NCBI GenBank assembly: GCA_025345505.1
Contig: JANVCC010000027.1
Span: forward strand, 991,679-1,055,678
Reading direction: 5' to 3'
Source of the DNA: Todiramphus chloris collaris
Lineage: Eukaryota > Chordata > Aves > Coraciiformes > Alcedinidae
DNA: 64,000 nucleotides
Under the pieces are notes generated by a model, which did not search any database, was not told the DNA's origin, and was given only the letters and a program-made list of their open reading frames with translations. Below are positions 36,803 to 46,827 of the stretch, piece after piece (position 1 is the first letter of the stretch; every line of letters starts with the position of its first letter). Made by a program: the position numbers and the translations under genes.

Positions 36803-39065
36803 GTGAGTGACTTTGTTGTTTTGCAAGTGTTTACAGGTCAATTTGTGGAAAGAAGTTTCCAAATTGTAACTTAGGTTGGCCGTGTGCTTCATTCGCTGCT
36901 CGCCATGTACGGCTGGTCCCAGAAATCCCAGGCTGTTATTTGCTTGGTAAACAAAATTGTTTCACAAGAAGAATAACGAACACCGAGTGGCAAACAATGA
37001 ATAACCACAAATGCTCTTACTTACACGTGAATTATCTTTCCAGCATTCTAATATGGGCATTTGTATGAAGAAGAGTCATTCCTACAGTACTGTGGAATCA
37101 AAACTTTCAAACAGATATTTGTGGGTTGAATATGATGAGAATGCTTGAACATCTGTCATTTGCCTGGTTGCACATGCTTGCTTTTACTGTTTCATCAGAG
37201 AGAGCTCAGAGGGTGATTTTCAAAGGCATTAGGGCATTAAAAACAGAAGAACTAGCTGAGACTAAGAAGTTTTATGATGGGGAGGGGTGCTGGAGGAGAC
37301 ATGAATTCCAGTGTGTTTTAGTACCAAATTGGAACAAAAAGTGACATTTCAGAATTTTCCACTCAAAGGAAAATGGGGAATTTTTCAGTTCAGGAAAATC
37401 AGAAAATGTGTTTTGAGTTTTCCTAAATGAAACAATCAACAGCTGTCATAACTTCTGACTCCTGGCTCTGCCATGGCTCCCTGGGGTTCCCTGGGAAGCT
37501 CCCGTCCTGTTGGAAGCAGCTTTAGGAAGCTCCCAGAAGCTCAAAGAGTTGCTCAGGTTGGAGCTGTGGTGCTCCAAAAACAGCTCCATCAGGCTCCAAA
37601 CTGTGTGGCAGGACATGGGGAAGCCCGCTGAGCTGTGACGGCTTCCAGGCACCCTCCTGCTGCTTTGCTTAGGCAGTCATCGTGGCGAGGTGGTTGTGTG
37701 ATGCGGAATCCGGGAAGGTGGGTTTGTGTTTTCAGTGTACTGTGCAAGGTGGAAGGAAACCAGTCGTGTTTCCAGCAGGAATCTGCCTGTCTCTGGAAGA
37801 TGTCAAACCATTCCTGTGAGATATTAAGCCATCAGCATTCCCCATGGGAAAGCTGTTTCACGAGGAGATTCACTGGAAAGGTGGTGAGGCTCGGCTGCCG
37901 GATTCTTGCTCTGTTTTGGAAAAGTTCATCTGCAGTTAAAAATGATTGCCATTATTTCAGGGAAACGCAGTCCTCCCTGCCCTGCCCTGTCACCTGCCTG
38001 GGAAGGTGATTGAGCTTGATTCAGTTTGCATTTTTCCTTTGCAGCTTAACTGCCCTCACCCCAGACAACTGTCCTGTACTGCATATACCCATAAAATCTA
38101 AGGCTTCAAAGCTTTTGCCCGTGAAAACATTGGGAAAATGATTTTCAGAAAGCTGTGTCATTTTGCACCGATTTGGGGTCTGCTCACTTGCTCATTAGGG
38201 GCTTGTTAGAGCCCTGCAAAGTGTCAGCATTGTTAAGGAGAAGTGGAAAGGTGCATTACAGGCAGAATGGAGACAATGCCATCTAATTTAAAAAGGAAAA
38301 AAAATGTGGAGGGAAAATTATTTTACGCTGTTGTGTGTCACAGGGAAACCAACTTGTCTGTCGGGGAATGGTGTAAAAAAAGTAGAAAGCCAGGCTCTTG
38401 TATTTGAGGAGGAAGAAGTATCCCTTGTAGAAAAGTGGGGAGGGCAGGTGGGGGTTAAACTGGAGAATGTACCAGCGTGGATCAGTTGCAAAAGTAGTCC
38501 AGGAAAGTTATACATGCAGGCAAAACGACTACTGACATTTGTTTGCTTCTTTCAAGCTTTTTACCTTGAAAACCGGAGCTATTTTTCATCTTTATTTTCT
38601 TGTAAAGTAAGCCAAACATTCAGAAGAGAAGGAGAGTTGGTGGACTTGTTGTTTTAATAACAAACATATGCCTGTATGTGTGCGATTTCTTTTGTATGCT
38701 TTGTAATTGGCATAAACTCCTCATGTGACAAATCTTCAACTTTAATTACTGAACTTGTGCCGACATCAAAAGTCGCTGTGGAATTTCAGACCTTTGATGT
38801 TTGGTTTAACAGAAGAGCTGATGGCTGCTAAGGAGTAGCTACCAGGAACAAACAGATTTTCTAGGGCTCATCACACATAACTTATTTTCTGCTCATTTCT
38901 GACATTTTTCAGAGTTGCACAAATGTTCTTCATGGTGCCAAGTTCTATGTACTTTTGCTGTTTCTGATGTTCACAGTGAGAATTTGGCCTAGAAAGAAAT
39001 CTTTATAGTGATAGAAAAACTAAATTAGGATATTAAAACCAGCTAACACCCCTTGCCTCTCCTTG

Positions 39066-39082
39066 CCCCCCCCACCCCCCCC
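39066..39082. repeat. C-run (17 bases, one A interruption)
   Basis: A cytosine homopolymer tract broken once by A. The complementary G-run could form unusual structures, though there is only one long run rather than four separated ones. Confidence 0.85.
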
Positions 39083-39250
39083 AAGATTTCACAATATTTT
39101 GTAATGACTTCATAGACATTTAGTCTTTTTTTCTTTTTTTAGTCTTGCATGCCATATTTTGTGGAAACAGTATCTTTCTGACCCTGTAAATTCTCATGGA
39201 TGTGTATTCAGTTGTTTTTCCTGATAGTAACCTATTACAGCTACAGAGAG

Positions 39251-39360
39251 TTAAAAAAAAAAACCAAATCCAAGATACTCTTCTCCCCTGATAAATACAC
39301 CCAACCCTGCAACCCAACAAACCCAAAACCCTCAACTACCCAAACCTAATAAACAAACCA
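39251..39360. repeat. G-poor A/C-rich low-complexity tract
   Basis: About 110 bases almost lacking G on the plus strand, built of aac, cca and aaacc words ('cccaacaaacccaaaaccct'). It superficially recalls degenerate telomeric (ccctaa) units, but there is no regular period. A similar shorter tract sits at 55517-55580. Confidence 0.6.
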
Positions 39361-39859
39361 TACTTACTGTTTTAGGTCATGTGCCTTGTCTTTTTGGGTT
39401 GGTGTCTTTTTTCCCTGCCATTATATCCTAGTAATCCGGATGTCTGTTTTGATGCAAGTTGGAGCAGAGTCCCAGACCCGAGAGGAAGGTTTGTGCCGCT
39501 GATGCATGTGGCACTAGGCACAGGGCAGCTCTGCAGTGTGTCAGCTGTTCTTGGAGTAGCACAGGTAGGGAAGATGAGTTAGAGATGGCAACGGAGGTGC
39601 AGTTGTCAAAAGGAGGAAAAAATACAATGGGCAAAGAATGGGGATGAAAGATAAAAGGAGAATGAAAGAGGGTAAAAAAGAAAAGAATGAGTGAGAAGCC
39701 AAGGAAACAGATGTACAGAGCTGTGCTTTCATCCTTCTTAGGCTGCTGTTCGGGTTGCTCTGGAAAACTGTGATGCGTTGGGTGGATCCAGCTGCTTTCA
39801 CGTAGCAGTTTGCAAGCAGAAATTCAGAAACAAAAAGGCCGTGAAAAACCTAAACTAAA

Positions 39860-40200
39860 ATCACAGAATCAGAGAATGTTAGGGGTTGGAATGGGCCTAC
39901 AGAGATCGAGTCCAACCCCCCTGCCAGAGCAGGACAGCACTAGAGCAGATCACTGAGAAATGCATCCAGACAGGGCTTGAAAGTCTCCAGAGAAGGAGAC
40001 TCCACAACCTCTCTGGGGAGTCTGTTCCTGTGCTCTACAGCTCTTGCAGTCAACAAGTTCTTTCTCATGTTGAGGTGGAACTTCCTGTACTTGAGTTTTA
40101 ATCCCTTGCCCCTCGTCCTGTCAGAAGGCACGAGTGAAAAGAGGTTGTCCCTGCCTTCTTGAAACCCAGCCCTCATGTATAGACATTAATTAGATCTCCA
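39860..40200 (-). mobile_element. CR1 LINE fragment, ORF2 end and 3' tail, antisense
   Basis: It begins with the reverse-complement tail 'tcacagaatcagagaatgtt' and continues through 'ctccagagaaggagactcca' and 'cccttgcccctcgtcctgtc' to about 40200. On the minus strand the C-terminal segment of ORF2 is open for nearly 80 codons (39940-40176), with HLNMRKNLLTARAVEHRNRL and [19 protein letters not shown]. Other copies have WN where this one has RN. It is 5'-truncated and cannot make a functional reverse transcriptase. Confidence 0.95.
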
Positions 40201-40235
40201 GAAGAGAGTTTACTGTTAGCCTAGAGGCTGCTTTG

Positions 40236-40450
40236 CTGGCTGATCTCCCTCAGCACTGCGGCTCTGCGGCGGCTGGGCCGGGCCAGGCCAGGCCGGCTCA
40301 GCCTTTCCTGTGAGGCCCCAGTGCCTGGCGGGATCTGCACCCAGACCACCCAGGAGCCTCCCGAGCCACCTCTGGCCTGTCACCTGGCCTGCCCTGGGCT
40401 GTGAACTGCCTCTGCTCCCGCAGGGCTGCGTGGTCCCCCTCCCCCTGCCT
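40236..40450. promoter_or_regulatory. Small GC/CpG-rich patch
   Basis: It is clearly richer in G, C and CpG than its surroundings ('ctgcggcggctgggccgggc', then C-rich tracts) and starts straight after the antisense CR1. At about 200 bases it is short for a CpG-island promoter. Candidate target genes would be the plus strand downstream or an antisense transcript. It could equally be a GC-rich local repeat, given the 'ggccaggccaggccgg' duplications. Regulatory role is inference. Confidence 0.25.
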
Positions 40451-41163
40451 CTGTGCAGGCATGGACTGTTCCTGTCGGGTGCTGCGCTAAGCACCTTAGG
40501 AGATTTCTGGGCTTCTGCATATTGAAGTAAGAGGATTAAAAACAATAGTTCAGTGTCTGGGACACTCCCAGAACAGTGTCCTTATTTAGCTTCTTGCTGA
40601 GGTGTGAATACTTTTTTGATGATGGAAAGTCATTTTCATCAGTGTTTCTAAGAGGTTTTCAGGCTGAGACATGATTGTCTGGACTTTACCGAGTGAGGAA
40701 CATGAGGACGTGTTGCTGCAGCTTGATGTGAGCTACGCGGTGCTTGCACCGCTTTGTTTCTCGAGCAAGTAGCCGTCACTGCACAGCGTCTTGAAGGCTT
40801 TATTCTCTGAGGAGCATCTGCAATCTGCTTGATTCTCTTGACTGCTAGCATTCATGTTTGACTTGAACAGATCTTTAAGTGCATGGACTGTCCTGTGTCT
40901 CCAGCAACAACTGCTTATTATCATCCCATCTGCAGAGACTCCTGAGCATCAATTAATTGAGCTGATGGAAATTTTCTGCTAGATAGAGCCCCGACTTTCA
41001 CAGCCACTGAGGTCATAGTGTCTGTATTAGCAGTGGGATGGTACAAAGGTGTTTCCTGCTCCCAGCCTGCCCAAGTCATTTCATGAAGAATTCCTAAATG
41101 CCGATGTGCTGCCCTTCTTGGGACACACAAATACGTGAACAGGGTTCACTTCAGATAAAACAG

Positions 41164-41169
41164 TTTATT
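41164..41169 (-). terminator. Candidate poly(A) signal AATAAA, minus strand
   Basis: A canonical AATAAA on the minus strand lies 12 nt beyond the stop of the frame at 41181-41542. About 25-30 nt further on is the GT-rich element 'tatttgtgtgtcc'. A hexamer with a downstream GT-rich element at this spacing is the normal vertebrate cleavage/polyadenylation arrangement. It would give an unusually short 3' UTR. Confidence 0.35.
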
Positions 41170-41180
41170 CTTTGCTTATC

Positions 41181-41542
41181 TCAGCTCATTCCCCTGGGTA
41201 TTACAGACTCATGAAGCCTACAGTCTGCATCCAAGTCATTCTCTGGAACAGCAGACAGTATTTTCAATTGACTGTGCAATGAACTCAGCAGTACAGATGC
41301 TTCAGGCAGAATGTAGCTCCCTGAGGACAGAACTCCACAAAAGGATTTAAGAAGGTCCGTAACCACCGCGCAGGGGTTAGGAGCAGTGACACATGGGGTT
41401 TTCCAGAGTTCAAAGAGGAATGATGTGCTGTCAACTGTAGTAACCAGGTACTCGTTGGCAGCTGAATTGACCCGGATTATCCTTTCAGGTAAGCAAACCT
41501 TGAACAAAGCTTTGAGCAAAGCCTTTGGGTCCGTGCGAGACG
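41181..41542 (-). CDS. Candidate terminal coding exon of an unrecognised minus-strand gene
   Basis: On the minus strand this frame ends in TGA (41183-41181), closely followed by AATAAA and a GT-rich element. It is open back to about 41578, and several AG acceptors are possible: 41542 (ACAG|CG), 41550 and 41556 (TTCTTAG|T). Composition is protein-like: LPERIIRVNSAANEYLVTTV, later SFLFELWKTPCVTAPNPC and SAVPENDLDADCRLHESV. I cannot name a family. The plus strand over the same interval is also partly open (41386-41745), which weakens the case. No ATG starts the frame, as expected for a last exon. It is best supported by its neighbours: a strong donor at 41766 and the exon-like 42949-43134. Confidence 0.3.
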
Positions 41543-41765
41543 CTGTGCCTCTGTCACTAAGAACAGTGTCTCTAATTCATTTGGAGTTCATCAATGCAAA
41601 CTCCAGTTGTCACACTCCCCCTCTACTTCCAGTGCATCAGAGAGGTCCCAAATTCTGCTTTCTGGCAGATGTTTGGAAGCTCCCCTTGACACTGGCTGTT
41701 CTGCTGCTGACAGGTAGCTCCGAAGGCAAGTGGGGGAAGCAGTAGGAAGGAGATTGCCTGCTCAC

Positions 41766-41813
41766 CTTTCCTTGTCAATCTGTCTTGGATGGAGCTTCTG
41801 CCTACGCTGCAGA
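41766..41813 (-). CDS. Candidate small exon upstream of the terminal exon, minus strand
   Basis: A strong donor AAAG|GTGAGC (minus strand) ends this segment at 41766. Possible acceptors are ACAG at 41813 (48 nt: 2 nt + 15 codons + 1 nt, CSVGRSSIQDRLTRK) or GCAG at 41806 (41 nt). With 41813 the exit phase fits the acceptor at 41542. With 41806 and the other frame it fits 41556. The intron to the terminal exon would be about 210-220 nt. The pyrimidine tract before both acceptors is weak, so this exon is less certain than its donor. Confidence 0.18.
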
Positions 41814-42948
41814 CTGTGCGGTTGGACCCGATGTATGGTTCAAGGTGTGCTCCCCTTGCTGCCCTGTCCAGCAGGCTCTGACCTCTTTTGATAAGGGGAG
41901 ACTGAGGATCAGCGGTCTCTCTCTTCGCCTCTTTTCAGAATGGTTCTGCTTCATGTTCCATTTGGTTTTAAGCACTTAGTATTTTCTGAGTCTTGAAGCT
42001 ACATTTGAGTGTGTGCAAGCAAATCTAGACTGAGGTGGTAAGTTACACATCCTAAGTTTTTACATTAATGGTCGGGGAGGGGATGGGAGTTGTAAATTGC
42101 ATTTAAAAGAGCATGTAACTGTGTTGCACTTACAGTAGCTAGAAACCAATTTATGCTACTAAAAAAAGGGGTATCTCAAGTATGACAGCCTTCATGTTTG
42201 TAACTCTCTCTCCATCCCTCTTGCTTCCTACATGCAAGTAAAGAAAGCTGATCTGCCGTTGATATTTCCTACGAGGCTTTTTTTCACTAGGCAAACGAAG
42301 ACTTAAAGTTGCCATGGAAATACCCAAATCTCGCAGTTCATGTATTTATCAAAGAAGGACCATCATTACCCAATAATATTGATAGAGTGCACACTGTCTC
42401 TCTCTAGATGCTGGTCACAGGACTCTTCATGTCAAAAGAAAGAAGAAGAAAAATGAGGTGCAGTCTTTCATTAATGTCATGTCCATTGATCAGTGTCTGA
42501 ATGACCCATTTCTCATTGTAATGGTGTTTGGAGTGAAAATCACGCTCCCCCTAACCCAAACGTGCAGGTATTATTTTAGCCTGCCTTTGTTTAACAAGTC
42601 TGATGATTCTGATCTCAGCTTTTCAGAAAGCCAACTCGGGACCGAATCTAATCCTTGAGTTTTTTATATTTTCTCATGTTTGCTCTTATTAATGGACATG
42701 TCTTTGATTAATGTTATTCCCCGTCCTCCTCCCTCTGTAAACACATAAAAAGGGGGATAATAATTTGTTTTCTATGCTCATTTGAGATGCAGTGGCTCTT
42801 TGCACCAGCGCTTCTAGAATCCCTAGAGAATCTCCTCATGTCTTTAGGCTTCCTACCTGTTCTCTAGGTTTGGATCCCCTTTGAACCAGAGAGGCTGCTG
42901 GCACGAATGGGTGAGGTTAAACTATCAACGAGCTCCCACATTTGTTAC

Positions 42949-43134
42949 CTGTGAGAGCTGGGAAACTATAGGCCACTGACGCTTTCTGTGTTTCTCTGAA
43001 GTAGATATAGACTTCCTGTCCCTTGGGGTGGTTCCAGTCTTCGGGTTTATTTCCGAGTGGCTTTTGCATGAGATTTTTGTTGCATATTTCAATTTCACAG
43101 ATTACCGGCACCACCGGAACAAATCCTCTGAGCA
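42949..43134 (-). CDS. Candidate 186-nt coding exon, minus strand, product unknown
   Basis: On the minus strand the acceptor 'tcagttttgcttacacattcag' (read in two parts: tcagttttgctt, acacattcag) precedes 43134. The donor CACAG|GTAACA follows 42949. The segment is open throughout as 2 nt + 61 codons + 1 nt and keeps the frame. The peptide looks like a folded domain: VPVVPVICEIEICNKN, then GNKPEDWNHPKGQEVYIYF and ASVAYSFPALT. I do not recognise it. PEDW also occurs in CR1 reverse transcriptase, but the rest does not align. The open frame extends a little beyond both splice sites. Same strand and compatible phase as 41766-41813. Confidence 0.3.
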
Positions 43135-44694
43135 CTGAATGTGTAAGCAAAACTGAGATAGCCAACGTTTGTATGAAGGCAGATGCATTTTAAAAAATGC
43201 ATCAAAATGAGCAAATCCCCAGAAGAAACTTATGAGTTGATAGCCTTGAAGAGGGAAAAAAAGAATAAATCAAAAAAAATAGAATAATTGTGAATTTGCA
43301 ACATAGGAATGACACCAGTCCAAAAATTTACTGGGATATTTTGGTAGTGATTTTAGTGCTATCATTTCACATGTTTGCTTTGCTTCACAGTGCTGTCTTT
43401 TTACTGGCATTTAATGAATCTTTAACACCCCCGAGTTTGTGATATGATCAGAAGCCCAACCCCCTGGTTTTCAGGGGAATGTGCCAGTTGATGAGGTTTA
43501 CAGGAATGGTCTGAAAAGCTTGAAACATGAACAGAGTGTGAGTTTCAGGAGCAGGTTGATCCGGAGGCCTCTGTAGTCTGGTTTCCTAAGGAAAAGAGAC
43601 TTCGTGATTGTATTTTGTGGTTAACTTTGGTTTCAGAGAGACGAGATCTCTGAAGAACATCAGTCTCCCATAAGACTGAGAGTAGATAAGAGGAGTATGC
43701 AGAAAAGAGATCCTATAATGACGTCCTCTAAGTTTTCTAGCAGTGCAAAAGGCTACGTGATGAGTTTGTACCTTATTTGGCATTAGTGTCCATGTGGAAG
43801 AAATACTTTATAAATGTCCCAAACTCAGAAAAAATATCTCTGAGTTTGCAGAAGGCTGATGTTTCTGGCTCTGGTGTCACAGTGATGTTTGCTTGTTCTC
43901 CTTTGTGCCTCTCCCTTGTCTCTGGAGAAAGGTTTCACTGACTAGATGGGCAGTCAGAAAGAAAAGTCAGGGCAGTTCCCAAACTCTCGTATGAAAGCGT
44001 GGCAATAAACCACGTTTCATTCTGACAAGAGAAACCATCGTAGTTTTCTTGCGTCATGCTAATCAGTTAAATAGGTGATGTAGCGAACACTGGTGAATAA
44101 CAGCAGATCTGGTGTCCATCAGATCCATTGCTTATGGGCACCATGCTTCCCTGGGGCTGGCAAGTGGCAACACGATTGCTAGCCTGGGCTTTTTTCTTTA
44201 TTATTCTCAAAATGCTGTTATTGATCCATAATATCAGTGTTTAACAGCCAGTCTCTGGGGGCAGTGAAGACAACGCGCGCTGTTTGTAGATTCAGTATGT
44301 ATTCCTTGATAAGGATTTCTATTTTCTGTACCCTTTTTAGCCAAAGCGTGTTATCTCCTCTCTTTGCTTTTGCCCTGAACTGTGGTTGGGCAGCCTGGTT
44401 GAGGATACAGTTTCTTATAATTAAAAGACAAGATCTAATTTCATTGTGCGACTCAGCTACTTGTTGTCACAATTGTCTTTCCTTAATTAATTGTATTTTG
44501 GGGTAGGCACATTATAAGCTAATCAGTCTATTGTCAGATGCCTGTTAATTTTGTAATTAATTATCATGGCTAGAGCTGAGTGAATAATTTCTAAGAAATA
44601 ACTTGTTCGTTGACTTTTGCCTCTCTTCTGTTCATTAATCCTGTGCAAACATCATGATTTTCTGAAATTGGCCTGTAGTTTCTCTGTTCTTCAG

Positions 44695-44756
44695 TGAGCT
44701 ATTCTTGGTCAATAAATATCCAACACACAGTTGGTTACAACCCTTTAAAGCCCGTG
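44695..44756 (+). other. Candidate 62-nt open exon (weak)
   Basis: The acceptor 'tagtttctctgttcttcag' ends at 44694 and the donor-like CGTG|GTAAGA follows 44756. One frame is open (1 nt + 20 codons + 1 nt, ELFLVNKYPTHSWLQPFKAR). It is short enough that openness means little, and no partner is known. Confidence 0.12.
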
Positions 44757-45293
44757 GTAAGATGCATTTTGACCAGATTCAAACACTCATGTGTTCACGT
44801 GTTACTTATCAACACCCTTTTGTAACACTGTGTTTCTCAGAGTTGGGTTTTTTGGGAAAATGGTTATCATCACTAGTCTGACATTTACTTCATATTGGCG
44901 TTCTTTAACCCTTTAATTATTACTCTTTTTTCTTGGGACCTTTCTTGCCTGCTGACTGGTTTGGTGAGACATCAAAAGGTAAGGCAGGTGCTGGGGCAGG
45001 CAGGCGGGAGGGGTTTCTGTTGCAGGGCTGTGAGGTGTGCAGGTTTCTGCTGGGTGCCGAACTCAATTAATTAGTCTGTGGGAGCCGCCGATGCAAATGA
45101 AGCTTTGCTGTATCCTGATGTGAATTAAGTATCTGTGCCCAGCCAACGACTTGGTGGTTTGAGGTGTATTTATAGGCTGGCTTGGCACTACCTCCGTTGT
45201 GGTAGCAGTGGTGTAAGATGCGGCCCTTTGTTTCGCTGTGCTTTTCCTCTGACCGTTCATCCCTCTTTATTTTCTGCTCTGCTTTCTTGACAG

Positions 45294-45306
45294 AGTGAAA
45301 TAACTG
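45294..45306 (+). other. Candidate 13-nt microexon with near-ideal splice sites
   Basis: A long pyrimidine-rich acceptor (45265-45293, 'ttctgctctgctttcttgac' then AG) is followed by only 13 nt, agtgaaataactg, and then the consensus donor GTGAGT at 45307. Thirteen nt would shift a reading frame. No flanking coding exon on the plus strand was established, so this may be a decoy pair or part of a non-coding transcript. Confidence 0.18.
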
Positions 45307-46764
45307 GTGAGTTGGGCCCCTCCTAGGCCAGGTTTGCAATTCTGTGTTTGGCTTGGGCCAGAATCAATGTTTATGTCGCCATTTACCAACCATCCGCACT
45401 GTTAAATAAACAGTGTCATTGCCCTCAGCCCAGTCAGTGACACTGGGCTGTCTCTTCTGAGAAGCAAAGATCCTGTCTGGACCTGAGGTGTGCTCAGGTG
45501 CTTTGATGCGATGTCAGCACAGAAGTTTGTGCTAGGAGCAGAGAGCGGCGGCTGAGAGGTGCTCCAGCCCAGCTCCTGGGTGCTCTCAGCCCTTCCTGAT
45601 GGAAGGAAAGCTCCCTTCGCGCTGCCGCGGGCCTCAGGCCTCCGGGCCGTAACCCAGGCTGGCCTTGCAGTGCTGCTGAGGAGAGCTCTGCACTGGGCCC
45701 TTGACCCCAGCTGAGAAGCAGGAGAAGTTGTTCCTTGCTGCCTCTCGGCTCTCAGTTGCCCCTCTCAGCAGGGAGGCCTGTACCAGTTGTGTGCTGATTT
45801 GGGCTCTAGCAGCAGGCGGTCAGGAGATTGGCCAGGCCCGAGCCCCTGAGCTCAGGCCAAATATGCAGTGTGGACATGCCCTAAGAGATGGAGTGAAGCT
45901 CTCGGCCTGTGTTTCACTGGCAGGAGCCGCAGAGCAACTCCAGCCCCCCCGTGTGCAGTAATTCGTTTTGGACAAAGCTGCTTCCCTGTTGGCCTGCGTG
46001 AAGTGTCCTCACAGTGTGACCTTCCTGGGGAGCCCTGGCTCACACCCTCGGGCTCCGTTGCCATAGCTCTGTTGTGCTGCTGTTTGCCATTCCTAGCTAG
46101 ATAACCTTCTGAGAGCTTCCCATTACTTCACGTGGTCCGTGGGTGCCCAGAATTCAGTTCAATTGTTTCCCAACCTCCTTGGTATGTGTTTACAGCCCCC
46201 GAGCTCTCCTGCTGCCCTGTCAGATGACACTCCACCTCAGCGGCTCCCCAGGGGCTCTTTGGTTTCTTGGCTACCTATGGTATTTGTTTTTCTTGGTCTC
46301 CTCATTCCCAGGCAGGCAGAGATTTATGGAATGGACTTGTCTTGCAGCAAGACCAAAACATTTGAATTTTGCTTTTCTTATCTCTGGCAAGCTGTTCAGG
46401 AGTGACATAAGATTGGTGTGTTAGGCCACAGTGTTTCTTATGAATGACTTTAGCAGCCACCCAATGGCACCAGTCGCAGCAGCATGAGTGTGGCAATATG
46501 TTACAAGATAGCAATTAATTTCCAGAGCGGTGTTTGTTTCCCACCAGTATGGCTGTGGTTCCCAGCAGGGTGGAACCAGTAAAGCTGCACTGGATGTGGC
46601 TAGGGAAGACATGTAACGACTCCCGCCTTCGTTGCCTCCTGAATCCCATGGTGAAACGAGCTATCAGACCCGTTCAGCATCAGTGTTGAGGTAGCTTTGG
46701 ATAAGCAGCACATGGGTCTGAAAGTACTCTGGATGGGAGGCCTGCAGGTGAAGCCCCTGCTCAC

Positions 46765-46827
46765 CTTCTCCCACTGCCTGCAGGGACAAAGTGGGGTGGC
46801 AGCAGCAGTCCCACCCCATACTGTGAG
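46765..46827 (-). CDS. Candidate 63-nt open exon, minus strand
   Basis: On the minus strand 'aacctttcccttgggctcag' precedes 46827 and GAAG|GTGAGC follows 46765, both strong. The segment reads 2 nt + 20 codons + 1 nt (HSMGWDCCCHPTLSLQAVGE) and keeps the frame. Its exit phase matches the entry phase of the candidate at 42949-43134, with an intron of about 3.6 kb. An internal second acceptor (TCCCTGCAG) would leave a 13-nt version. The Cys run comes from a tgc repeat and is not a recognised motif. Confidence 0.18.

Larger units (their letters stand above)
32859..39065. other. Unique non-coding DNA with scattered exon candidates
   Basis: No CR1 was recognised. It contains the plus candidates 35490-35568 and 36788-36802, the minus candidate 36162-36254, and a good acceptor ending at 38042 without a clear donor. 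The stretch 35900-36250 is stop-poor on the minus strand. Everything else looks like ordinary intron-type sequence. Confidence 0.5.

Noticed and set aside
39270..39360. Interstitial telomere-like ccctaa array
   Set aside because: No regular six-base period, only a G-poor A/C-rich low-complexity tract.
42950..42990. Possible CR1 reverse-transcriptase match (plus-strand 'aactataggcc', minus-strand PEDW)
   Set aside because: The plus-strand word resembles the CR1 NYRPVSL codons and PEDW occurs in CR1 ORF2, but the two lie on opposite strands and neither extends into flanking CR1 similarity. Treated as coincidence.
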